From positions 1 to 16,639 of the forward strand of contig DZCR01000067.1 in NCBI GenBank assembly GCA_022736495.1: DNA of 16,639 nt. Direction: 5' to 3'. Source of the stretch: Desulfobacca acetoxidans. GTDB lineage: Bacteria; Desulfobacterota; Desulfobaccia; Desulfobaccales; 0-14-0-80-60-11. Made by a program: the position numbers and the translations under genes. Below the pieces are notes generated by a model that saw nothing but the letters and a program-made list of their open reading frames with translations, was not told where the DNA came from and did no database searches. The stretch's first letter is position 1; the number at the start of each line of letters is the position of its first letter. Of the stretch, positions 1 through 6,484 are shown piece after piece.

Positions 1-773
1 CCCATCTCGGGGTGCACTTCGGCCACCAGACCCGTCGCTGGAACCCCAAGATGGGGCCTTACATTTTCGGCGCCAGAAACGGCATCCACATCATCGACCT
101 GCAAAAAACCGTGCAGTTCTTCAAAGTTGCCTATAACTACGTGGTGGAAACCGTCGCCAACGGCGGGGTCGTCTTGTTTGTGGGCACCAAGAAGCAGGCC
201 CAGGACGCCATTGCGGAAGAGGCCAAGCGCTGCGGCATGTTCTATGTCAACCATCGTTGGCTGGGGGGCATGCTCACCAACTTCCAGACCATCAGCCGTT
301 CCATTGCCCGCCTCAAAGAATTCGAGGCCATGAAGGAAGACGGAACCCTCAAGCGCTTCCCCAAGAAAGAAATCCTGATGATGGAAAAGAAGGCCGCCAA
401 GTTAGAGCGCTCCCTGGGCGGCATTAAAAATATGGGCCGCCTGCCGGATATCGTCTACGTGGTGGACCCCCGCAAGGAGGACATCGCGGTGGCGGAAGGC
501 CGCAAGATGGGCGTTTCGCTCTTGGCCATCGTGGACAGCAACTGCGATCCCACCGAGATCGATTATCCCATTCCCGGTAACGACGACGCCATTCGGGCCA
601 TTCGTCTGCTCACCTCCCGGGTGGCCGACGCCGCGTTGGAAGGCAAGAAGCTGGCCGAAGAACGGCTTCAGGCCATCACCGACAAGGAGATGGCCGAGGC
701 TGAGGTTGAGATGACGCCGGCAGAGGAAGCAGCAGTTCCGGAAGAGGCTGCGGCGCCGGAAGCGGAAGCCTAA
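1..773 (+). CDS. rpsB: Small ribosomal subunit protein uS2 (5' end outside the window)
   Basis: This is ribosomal protein S2, a component of the 30S subunit body. The first visible codons read [17 protein letters not shown], the signature that follows the N-terminal leader in S2, so the true start lies left of the window and the GTG at 12 is an internal valine, not a start. Later family hallmarks are the FVGTKKQAQ stretch, [13 protein letters not shown], and the [18 protein letters not shown] and [17 protein letters not shown] segments. The protein ends in an acidic Ala/Glu-rich tail of about 28 residues, common as a variable extension in S2. It is followed by tsf, the usual S2-EF-Ts pair. 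About 257 codons are visible and only a few residues are missing. Confidence 0.98.
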   Translation, partial: HLGVHFGHQTRRWNPKMGPYIFGARNGIHIIDLQKTVQFFKVAYNYVVETVANGGVVLFVGTKKQAQDAIAEEAKRCGMFYVNHRWLGGMLTNFQTISRSIARLKEFEAMKEDGTLKRFPKKEILMMEKKAAKLERSLGGIKNMGRLPDIVYVVDPRKEDIAVAEGRKMGVSLLAIVDSNCDPTEIDYPIPGNDDAIRAIRLLTSRVADAALEGKKLAEERLQAITDKEMAEAEVEMTPAEEAAVPEEAAAPEAEA

Positions 774-836
774 TCTATATATCGAAATATAATAATCACC
801 TGTCGAAGGGCATAATCGGCAGAGCAATCCCCCCTA

Positions 837-857
837 CCCCCCTTTCAAAAAGGGGGG
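837..857 (+). repeat. C6T3/A3G6 hairpin between rpsB and tsf
   Basis: Six C and three T (837-845), a CAA loop and three A and six G (849-857) form a perfect 9-bp stem. It sits in the 170-base gap between rpsB and tsf. No run of T follows, so it is not a standard intrinsic terminator. It may weaken read-through or protect the rpsB message. Similar C-run/G-run hairpins recur between genes in many bacteria, so a dispersed repeat is the alternative. The rest of the gap holds a TATAAT (788-793) with no convincing -35 box, and the tsf ribosome binding site. Confidence 0.55.
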
Positions 858-943
858 AACTTGTTGAATCCGCCTTTTTCACACGATGGGAGACTCAATC
901 CCTCAAGGGCTCAATATGTTTAGGGGAATAAGGAGACACGACG

Positions 944-1804
944 GTGGAAATCACGGCTGAACTGGTAAAAACCCTGCGTGAAAAGACCGACGCCGGGATG
1001 ATGGATTGCAAAAAGGCTTTGAAAGAAACCGGGGGCGATCTGGAGGCCGCGGTGGCCTATCTGCGTCAGAAGGGCTTGGCGGTGGCCTCCAAGCGGGCTG
1101 ATCGAACCACCTCCGAGGGCGCCATCTGGGCTTCCATCGCCCCGGACCATAAGTCCGGCACCCTGCTGGAGGTCAACTGTGAAACGGATTTCGTCGCCAA
1201 GACCCCGGCCTTTGTGGATTTAGGCACCAAATTGACCGAGCACCTGGCCGCAGTGGCGCTGGAGACCGTGGAAGAGTTGTTGACCCAGCCCTGCCCCCAT
1301 GATCCCAATCTTTCGGTAACCGATTACCTCAACGAGACCATTGCCAAGACCGGGGAGTCTATCCGCATCCGGCACTTTACCCGGTATAGCGGTGATCTGG
1401 TGACCGCGTACATCCACCACGGCGGCAAGATCGGCGTCATGTTGGAGTTGAGCGGCGGCGGCGCCGCGCCGGAAGCCCAGGCCGCGGCCAAGGATCTGGC
1501 TATGCAGGTGGCCGCCACTGCGCCGGTGGCCGTGGGCCGCGAAGCAATCTCGCCGGAACTGGTCGCCAAGGAAAAGGCCATTTACGAAGCCCAGGCCAAA
1601 GACAGCGGCAAGCCGGAACAAATCATCGAAAAGATGGTGGCGGGCCGCCTGGAGAAATTCTATAAGGAAGCCTGCCTGGTGGAGCAGACGTTCGTGAAAA
1701 ACCCGGACGTCACAGTGGCCCAGTTCCTCAAAGAAGTGGGCGCCAAGCTGGGCGGTAAGGAACTCAAGGTCAAACGCTTCACCCGCTACCAGGTGGGCGC
1801 GTAA
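944..1804 (+). CDS. tsf: Elongation factor Ts
   Basis: EF-Ts is the cytoplasmic nucleotide exchange factor that removes GDP from EF-Tu. The 286-residue protein begins with the UBA-like EF-Tu-binding domain (about residues 1-55), including LREKTDAGMMDCKKAL and GGDLEAAVAYLRQKG. It continues with the core motif NCETDFVAKT near residue 80 and the dimerisation domain, ending VKRFTRYQVG. Full length is normal for the family. The start is GTG at 944, chosen because AGGAG (931-935) lies 8 bases upstream and the first residues, EITAELVKTLREKT, match the family N-terminus. It lies downstream of rpsB and 12 bases ahead of pyrH, the conserved order for this cluster. Confidence 0.98.
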   Translation: MEITAELVKTLREKTDAGMMDCKKALKETGGDLEAAVAYLRQKGLAVASKRADRTTSEGAIWASIAPDHKSGTLLEVNCETDFVAKTPAFVDLGTKLTEHLAAVALETVEELLTQPCPHDPNLSVTDYLNETIAKTGESIRIRHFTRYSGDLVTAYIHHGGKIGVMLELSGGGAAPEAQAAAKDLAMQVAATAPVAVGREAISPELVAKEKAIYEAQAKDSGKPEQIIEKMVAGRLEKFYKEACLVEQTFVKNPDVTVAQFLKEVGAKLGGKELKVKRFTRYQVGA

Positions 1805-1816
1805 GGCAGGGGCCGT

Positions 1817-2554
1817 ATGGCGCCGGAGATTGTTAAATACCGCCGCATCCTGCTCAAGGTGAGCGGCGAAAGCCTGGCCGGGGAGAAGAAATTCGGATTG
1901 GACCCCGCCACCCTGAAGGCCATCGCCCTGGAGATCAAGGGCGTGGTGGACCTGAAAGTGGAAGTCGGCGTGGTAGTGGGCGGCGGCAATATCTTCCGGG
2001 GGCTGGAGGCCAGCACCCAGGGGATCGATCGGGCCGTAGCCGATAACATGGGCATGCTGGCCACCGTCATCAATGCCCTGGCCGTGCAGGACGCCCTGGA
2101 AAAAGTCGGCGTGCCCACCCGGGTGATGAGTGCCATCACCATGAATGAGGTGGCGGAGCCCTATATCCGCCGCCGGGCCATGCGTCACCTGGAAAAAGGC
2201 CGGATCGTGGTGTTCGGGGCCGGCACTGGCAGCCCCTACTTCACCACGGATACCGCCGCAGCCTTGCGGGCTACCGAGATCGGGGCCGAGGCTATCCTCA
2301 AAGGCACCCGGGTGGCGGGCATCTACGACCGGGACCCGGAAAAAGACGGCCGGGCTCAAATGATCCGCCGCCTCACCTATTTCGACGTTCTGGAAAAATC
2401 CCTCCGGGTCATGGACAGCACCGCCATCACCATGGCCATGGAGCAGCATATCCCGATCATCGTCTTCAAAATGCTGGAGCCGGGAAATATGAGAAAAGTG
2501 GTGCTCGGAGAGGCGGTGGGCACCATCGTGGAGAAGCGCGCCGATGAAAGATGA
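1817..2554 (+). CDS. pyrH: UMP kinase (uridylate kinase)
   Basis: UMP kinase converts UMP and ATP to UDP and ADP, feeding UTP and CTP synthesis. It belongs to the amino-acid kinase fold and is normally hexameric. Visible marks are [11 protein letters not shown] near the start (phosphate binding), [11 protein letters not shown] around residue 55, [20 protein letters not shown], and the C-terminal [20 protein letters not shown] and [10 protein letters not shown] segments that bind nucleotide. Its 245 residues are the usual length. The ATG at 1817 has GCAGGGG just upstream and follows the tsf stop by 12 bases. Its end overlaps the frr start by 11 bases, so translation of the two is likely coupled. 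Confidence 0.98.
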   Translation: MAPEIVKYRRILLKVSGESLAGEKKFGLDPATLKAIALEIKGVVDLKVEVGVVVGGGNIFRGLEASTQGIDRAVADNMGMLATVINALAVQDALEKVGVPTRVMSAITMNEVAEPYIRRRAMRHLEKGRIVVFGAGTGSPYFTTDTAAALRATEIGAEAILKGTRVAGIYDRDPEKDGRAQMIRRLTYFDVLEKSLRVMDSTAITMAMEQHIPIIVFKMLEPGNMRKVVLGEAVGTIVEKRADER

Positions 2555-3101
2555 GGTCCTCGCCGAAACCAAACGTAAAATGGACAAAGTCCTGGAAGCC
2601 ATGGCCCGGGACCTCTCCCGGGTGCGTACCGGGCGGGCCTCCGTGGCCCTGCTGGAAGGCATCAAGGTGGAATGCTACGGCACGACCATGCCCCTGTCCC
2701 AGGTGGCTTCCCTGGCCGCGCCGGAGAGCCGGCTGCTCACCATTCAGCCCTGGGATACCTCCGTCATGGGGGATATCGAAAAGGCCATCCTCAAATCCGA
2801 CCTGGGCCTGAACCCCGCCAACGACGGCAAGATCATCCGTCTGCCCATTCCGGCCCTCACCACCGAACGCCGGAAAGAACTGGTGAAAATGGTGAAGAAG
2901 ATGGAGGAGGAGGCCAAGGTGGCCTTACGGAACGTCCGGCGGGAAGCCAACGAGGATTTCAAAGAGATGAAGAAAGAAAAACTCCTGGCCGAGGACGACG
3001 CCCACCGGGGCACCGAAGAAGTCCAGAAGATTACGGATGACTTTATCAAGAAAGCGGAAGCCCAGGGAACCGACAAGGAAAAGGAGATCATGTCCTTCTG
3101 A
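2544..3101 (+). CDS. frr: Ribosome recycling factor
   Basis: RRF splits post-termination ribosomes together with EF-G. The 185-residue protein is full length and nearly all alignable by eye to the family. It has the first helix with [17 protein letters not shown], the small domain with [15 protein letters not shown] and [20 protein letters not shown], and the long charged helices with [14 protein letters not shown] through the C-terminus. The ATG at 2544 lies inside the last codons of pyrH (11-base overlap), which explains the lack of a separate spacer and implies coupled translation. An 80-base gap separates it from uppS. Confidence 0.98.
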   Translation: MKDEVLAETKRKMDKVLEAMARDLSRVRTGRASVALLEGIKVECYGTTMPLSQVASLAAPESRLLTIQPWDTSVMGDIEKAILKSDLGLNPANDGKIIRLPIPALTTERRKELVKMVKKMEEEAKVALRNVRREANEDFKEMKKEKLLAEDDAHRGTEEVQKITDDFIKKAEAQGTDKEKEIMSF

Positions 3102-3181
3102 AGACAGTTTTCGGTTTTCGGTGAGAAATTCTTGGATTATAGTCTGCACTACATGCCGGCATCTAGAGCCGGAGGACCTTA

Positions 3182-3952
3182 TTGACTGAATATTCCATGC
3201 CTCAAGACCCTGGCAAACTCCCCCGCCACGTGGCCATCATCATGGATGGCAATGGCCGTTGGGCCCAGCGCCGGGGGCTGATGCGCGTTCGGGGCCACGT
3301 GGCCGGTATAGAGTCGGTGCGGGTGGTGACCCGCCTGGCCCGCAAGCTGGGCATTTCTTATCTCACCCTGTTTGCCTTTTCCGAAGAAAACTGGCAGCGC
3401 CCCGCCAGGGAAATCCGGGTATTGATGGCCCTGATGCGGAGCTATCTGCACCGGGAATTGGCGGAGATGCGGGACAACCAGATTGCCCTCAAGGCTATCG
3501 GCAATCTGAAACAATTGCCTGATAAGGTGTTGCGGGATCTGGAGCAGACCATCGCCGCCACCGCGGATGGCGCCCGGATGGTCCTGACCCTGGCCGTGAG
3601 TTACGGCGGGCGCAGCGAAATCCTCCATGCGGTTAAGACCCTGGCCCAGGACCTGATCGCCGGACGCCTCAAGCCCGAAGACATCGACGCCGCCCTGTTC
3701 TCCTGCTACCTCTACACTGCCGGGATGCCAGACCCGGACCTCCTTATCCGCACCAGCGGCGAATATCGCCTGAGCAACTTTCTCCTCTGGCAGTCGGCCT
3801 ACACCGAACTCTACGTCACCGACACCCTCTGGCCCGACTTCCGGGAAGACGACTTTCTCAAGGCCCTGGAATCCTATCAGAACCGGGACCGCCGCTTCGG
3901 CCTCACCCAGGCGCAGATCGAGGCCCTGAACGCCTCGGAGCCGCGGCATTAG
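3182..3952 (+). CDS. uppS: Isoprenyl (undecaprenyl) diphosphate synthase, UppS type
   Basis: This cis-prenyltransferase adds isopentenyl diphosphate units to farnesyl diphosphate to give the C55 carrier for peptidoglycan and O-antigen. Family marks are HVAIIMDGNGRWAQRRG near the N-terminus, with the catalytic Asp in MDGN, then the LTLFAFSEENWQRP motif, and the C-terminal DLLIRTSGEYRLSNFLLWQ followed by SAYTELY. Length (256 residues) is normal. The start is taken as TTG at 3182 because GGAGG (3171-3175) is 6 bases away. The ATG at 3197, five codons further on, would leave a 21-base gap. cdsA and dxr, common next genes in Gram-negative bacteria, do not follow. Confidence 0.97.
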   Translation: MTEYSMPQDPGKLPRHVAIIMDGNGRWAQRRGLMRVRGHVAGIESVRVVTRLARKLGISYLTLFAFSEENWQRPAREIRVLMALMRSYLHRELAEMRDNQIALKAIGNLKQLPDKVLRDLEQTIAATADGARMVLTLAVSYGGRSEILHAVKTLAQDLIAGRLKPEDIDAALFSCYLYTAGMPDPDLLIRTSGEYRLSNFLLWQSAYTELYVTDTLWPDFREDDFLKALESYQNRDRRFGLTQAQIEALNASEPRH

Positions 3953-3961
3953 GGAAGAATC

Positions 3962-4007
3962 TTTGGGGAAGGGGCCAGGGACGAAAGCCCCTGCCCCCTT
4001 CCCCAAA
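3962..4007 (+). terminator. Long GC-rich hairpin after uppS, possible transcript end
   Basis: Arms 3962-3980 and 3989-4007 pair at 18 of 19 positions (one C-C mismatch, 3975/3994) around an 8-base loop, beginning 9 bases after the uppS stop. The stem is very stable but is followed by C-rich sequence instead of a T run. It is therefore not a classical intrinsic terminator. It could be a 3' end stabiliser, a Rho-associated stop or a repeat-family copy. The position favours a role at the end of the rpsB-uppS transcript. Confidence 0.5.
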
Positions 4008-4112
4008 CCCCTTCCCCCCCCGTAAAAATATGGAGGGGGCGCACCGTGCACCTTCAGGGATTCCTCTACTTCCCGGCCTTTTCATCAATATTATGTTGCA
4101 ATCAAACAGTAT

Positions 4113-4155
4113 AGGCGTCTCGCCTGTGCGATCGCTGGCTAAAGCCTGCGACTAC
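4113..4155. repeat. Cluster of short palindromes, dispersed-repeat-like
   Basis: Three small palindromes lie end to end: AGGCG/CGCCT with a 3-base loop (4113-4125), the 8-mer GCGATCGC (4128-4135), and GGCT-AA-AGCC (4137-4146), followed by TGCGACTACC. Such short palindromic words are typical of intergenic repeat families. This is judged by eye from one copy. The wider gene-free stretch 3953-4275 otherwise holds only the hairpin after uppS and the region before the next gene. Confidence 0.35.
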
Positions 4156-4200
4156 CAATTATTTCTTTAAACGCCTAGAGGTATTACCCTGCAAAGGCAC

Positions 4201-4240
4201 TTGACAAGAGAAAGGGCCATTATTACTTTTACTTGTAAAA
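4201..4240 (+). promoter_or_regulatory. Candidate promoter and palindromic operator ahead of the DUF4331 gene
   Basis: A perfect -35 box TTGACA is at 4201-4206. A 17-base spacer gives only a weak -10 candidate, TACTTT at 4224-4229. Overlapping this and the expected start of transcription is a perfect palindrome, TTTTAC-TT-GTAAAA (4227-4240), well placed for a repressor. The surrounding 60 bases are clearly more AT-rich than the genes. The promoter assignment rests mainly on the -35 box; the palindrome is seen directly. Confidence 0.35.
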
Positions 4241-4275
4241 ATAGCTAATACACTATATTGCGTAAGGAGACCATC

Positions 4276-5319
4276 ATGTCGAACCACTTCACCGGCCTGA
4301 AGCTTGGCCCTCCCGAAGGGGATACCCGACTAGACCTCACCGATCTCTATGCCTTCCAGGCACCGGCGGACGCATCGCGCTCCGTAATAATCCTCAACTG
4401 CAATTCGTTCGTCCAGGAGGCTGAATTCCATCCCGACGCCGTCTACCGGATCAATATCGATAACAACGGTGACGCCGAAACCGAGCTCGCCTTCATCCTG
4501 GTGTTCTCCAAGCCGCACGACGGGCGGCAGCAGGCCACCGTCTACCTGGCCACCGGTTCCGACGCCCGTCAGGCTGAGCCTGCCGGGGAGGTGATCTTCA
4601 AAGACGTCGAGGTGTCTTTCGGGCCCGAACCGCATATCCACAAGTCAGGCCCCTACACCTGTTTCCTCGGACTGCGCAGCGACGCCTTCTTCATCGATTT
4701 CGCCGGCATCCTGAGAATGTTCCACTACCGGGACGGCAACAACTTCACAAACTTCACCAGCCTCGAGGGCGCGCCGGACCCGAGCCGCTGGACCGGCAAA
4801 GACCTTTTTGCGAACTATAACGTCTTCAGCATGGCCTTTGAGCTCCCGACGCAAATGCTCGGCGCCAACCCCGCGGTGCGCATCTGGGGGCGAGTCAGCA
4901 TCCGGCGTGACGGCCAGTTGATTCCTGTCGATCGCTCCGGTCACCCGACCTTCGCGAATTTCTTCTTCACCGACGAGATCAAACCGGTATTCAACCAGAG
5001 CGAGCCGGCTCATGACCTGGAGCGCTTCCTCGAGCCTGCCATCCACTCGTTAGAGCACGTCGGGGGCTACTCCCGCGCCGAGGCCAAAGCCCTGGTCGAG
5101 GCCCAGGGGGTTCTGCCCGACATGCTGAGCTTCAACCCCAGCAAGCCCGGCGGTTACCCTAACGGCCGCCTGCTTACCGACCACATCGTGGCGCACCGCC
5201 TCGCCATGCTCTCAAATGGCAAGATCCCGCCCGACGGGCTTAAGCCCCACACCGACCTCCTCAAAGTTTTCCCCTACCTCGGCACCCCGCACGCGCACCC
5301 CGACCCGCCCCCCGCGTAA
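4276..5319 (+). CDS. DUF4331 family protein
   Basis: This 347-residue protein resembles the DUF4331 family, whose biochemical role is unknown. Shared features are RLDLTDLYAFQAP near residue 20, the DAVYRINIDNNGDAETELAF block around residues 54-73, and the C-terminal YPNGRLLTDHIVAHRLAML and FPYLGTPH motifs. Many family members have an export signal and an ASHREAP-like N-terminus. Here the N-terminus, MSNHFTGLKLGPPEGDTR, has no hydrophobic segment, so the protein is probably cytoplasmic. The ATG at 4276 is chosen over the TTG at 4258 because TAAGGAG (4263-4269) is 6 bases before it. It stands alone, with its own candidate promoter and a terminator downstream. It breaks the uppS-cdsA synteny, so recent insertion is possible. 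Confidence 0.8.
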   Translation: MSNHFTGLKLGPPEGDTRLDLTDLYAFQAPADASRSVIILNCNSFVQEAEFHPDAVYRINIDNNGDAETELAFILVFSKPHDGRQQATVYLATGSDARQAEPAGEVIFKDVEVSFGPEPHIHKSGPYTCFLGLRSDAFFIDFAGILRMFHYRDGNNFTNFTSLEGAPDPSRWTGKDLFANYNVFSMAFELPTQMLGANPAVRIWGRVSIRRDGQLIPVDRSGHPTFANFFFTDEIKPVFNQSEPAHDLERFLEPAIHSLEHVGGYSRAEAKALVEAQGVLPDMLSFNPSKPGGYPNGRLLTDHIVAHRLAMLSNGKIPPDGLKPHTDLLKVFPYLGTPHAHPDPPPA

Positions 5320-5420
5320 GAGGGCTAGTAGTCCGTGTGAGGTGCCCGCCATCGCTGCGGCGCAACCCATGACTCACATCGAAGGCTTCACCCCAGAGAC
5401 GCAGAGGGCACAGAAAAATG

Positions 5421-5450
5421 TAGGGTGGGCATTGCCCACCTTATTTTTTT
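5421..5450 (+). terminator. Intrinsic terminator
   Basis: A 10-bp stem (5421-5430 with 5434-5443, one G-T pair) closes a 3-base ATT loop and is followed by seven T (5444-5450), the classic form of a Rho-independent terminator. It would end transcription about 100 bases after the DUF4331 gene. The stem word GGGTGGGC and the preceding ACGCAGAGGGCACAG string look like common intergenic repeat sequence, so the terminator may have come from a dispersed repeat. Confidence 0.75.
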
Positions 5451-5517
5451 GTGCATATACTGCCAAGGGTATCATTCGCGACAAACCGTGTCGTAATAGC
5501 ACAGGGAGATGAAAGCA

Positions 5518-5673
5518 ATGCGGTTAAGGTTAGTGGTCTCTTGGACGTTGGGCTTTCTGCTCCTAACCCTATTTGCTGCGTTGCCGCAAGCGGCGCTGGA
5601 GCTGACCGCGAGCCAGGTCTACGAGCAAGTTAAAGACTCGGTAGTGCTTGAATTGCAGCCAGGCTCCGGTTGA
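5518..5673 (+). pseudogene. Truncated N-terminus of a secreted trypsin/HtrA-like serine protease
   Basis: A short reading frame begins at ATG 5518, with GGGAG (5504-5508) 9 bases upstream, and stops at TGA 5671-5673 after 51 residues. Residues 1-26 are a clear signal peptide: two Arg, a hydrophobic core GFLLLTLFAAL, and a PQAAL cleavage region. The mature part starts TASQVYEQVKDSVVLEL, which matches the opening of periplasmic S1C/HtrA-type proteases (usually YEKVKDSVV followed by the beta-barrel protease domain). No catalytic His, Asp or Ser region follows; eight bases later the PIN toxin gene ends on the other strand. I read it as the stub of a disrupted protease gene. A short secreted peptide is possible but less likely. 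Confidence 0.6.
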
Positions 5674-5681
5674 AGCTTAGT

Positions 5682-6107
5682 TCACCTGGGGGAAATGGCC
5701 ATTCCGATGAGGTCGATAAAATCCCTCGGGGTTATGATCTGGGTGCCATGAAACTTCTTAAGAGGGAAATGCCTGGTATTGCCCGTAATGAGGTAATCCG
5801 CCTGGGATTCCAAGGCGCATTCCAGAAACTTGTTATCAGCCGGATCGCGGCTCAGATTCAACGGAATACGGGGGAAAATCCATAACGCCTGCTCCTTGAT
5901 CACCCATAAAAGTTTTTCGATGCTTGCCAGGTCAAGTCCCAGAAATTTTTTCCGCCTCAGGACCCCCCGGTACTCCTGCCAGATTGGTTCGCTCAAACAT
6001 ACGGTAAGGGACCCTTCTAAACATAACGCCAGAATGAGAGCCGGATTGCTCTCCGCTTTCAGGAAAGCTGAAATGATCACGTTGGTGTCAAGAATGACCT
6101 TGGGCAT
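5682..6107 (-). CDS. PIN-domain toxin of a type II toxin-antitoxin pair
   Basis: PIN-domain toxins are Mg-dependent RNases that cut specific RNAs when the antitoxin is lost. The 141-residue protein shows the family's acidic residues: Asp7 in VILDTNVIISAF, a Glu at 40 or 45 in LSEPIWQEY, Asp88 and Asp91 in SRDPADNKFLECAL, and Asp104 in ADYLITGN. It resembles the COG1569 / TIGR00305 putative-toxin group. It starts at ATG 6107, 12 bases after the antitoxin gene, with no strong ribosome binding site, which suggests translation coupled to the antitoxin. Its end lies eight bases from the truncated protease stub, so the module may have landed in that gene. Confidence 0.85.
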   Translation of the reverse strand: MPKVILDTNVIISAFLKAESNPALILALCLEGSLTVCLSEPIWQEYRGVLRRKKFLGLDLASIEKLLWVIKEQALWIFPRIPLNLSRDPADNKFLECALESQADYLITGNTRHFPLKKFHGTQIITPRDFIDLIGMAISPR

Positions 6108-6119
6108 AGGAAGATCACA

Positions 6120-6413
6120 TTATGTTTTGTTGGCCTTCCGGTATGAGGCGATTTCAGCGTCAATCTCGGCCTCGGTGATCTTATTTAGTCCCGCCGCTTG
6201 GGCGCTTAGCTGGATTCTCGTCAGGAGTTCCGGCTGCTTGACCACATTCGTAAGATAATCTCGCACGCTCATAATCACCACTTTGGCTTTACCTCGCCGA
6301 CTCACCACAAACCGCACCTGGTCGGCGTCCACTTCGTCCATAAGCTCGCCAAAGCGGGTGCGGGCGGTGAGGGCGTCAATTAATTTAGTTATGGATTTGG
6401 CCCCGGATTCCAC
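6120..6413 (-). CDS. Phd/YefM-family antitoxin
   Basis: The 97-residue protein has the Phd/YefM N-terminal DNA-binding pattern: ALTARTRFGELMDEVDADQ followed by RFVVSRRGKAKVVIMSVRDYL. The C-terminal part, with EAEIDAEIASYRKANK, would wrap the toxin. Its start is GTG at 6413, supported by AAGGAGG (6419-6425) five bases upstream. Gene order is antitoxin then toxin, as usual, and both would be transcribed from the promoter at 6457-6484. A palindrome overlapping that promoter's -10 box fits the autorepression known for this family. Confidence 0.87.
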   Translation of the reverse strand: MESGAKSITKLIDALTARTRFGELMDEVDADQVRFVVSRRGKAKVVIMSVRDYLTNVVKQPELLTRIQLSAQAAGLNKITEAEIDAEIASYRKANKT

Positions 6414-6431
6414 GTTTACCTCCTTCTAAAC

Positions 6432-6484
6432 CATGATTTAACTCATTAGTTAATCCATGATAACAGAGTCCACGAATTTGTCAA
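6432..6484 (-). promoter_or_regulatory. Promoter and operator of the toxin-antitoxin pair
   Basis: Read leftward, TTGACA (6484-6479) is a consensus -35 box, and 16 bases on is TATCAT (6462-6457), one mismatch from the consensus -10. An imperfect palindrome covers 6432-6459: two 12-base arms matching at 10 positions, with outer CATG and inner TTAACT, around a 4-base spacer. It overlaps the -10 box and the expected start of transcription, an ideal repressor position. The -35 box contains the TGA stop of uvrC, so the two genes share sequence. Confidence 0.65.

Noticed and set aside
788..793. TATAAT between rpsB and tsf as a tsf promoter
   Set aside because: No -35 box lies at a usable distance upstream, where the sequence is the GC-rich end of rpsB.
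1220..2665. 481-codon minus-strand frame opposite tsf and pyrH
   Set aside because: It is long only because of the high GC content. Its His/Gly-rich translation is typical of an antisense shadow of two well-identified genes.
4258..4275. TTG start six codons upstream for the DUF4331 gene
   Set aside because: It would place the ribosome binding site inside the coding region; the ATG at 4276 fits it.
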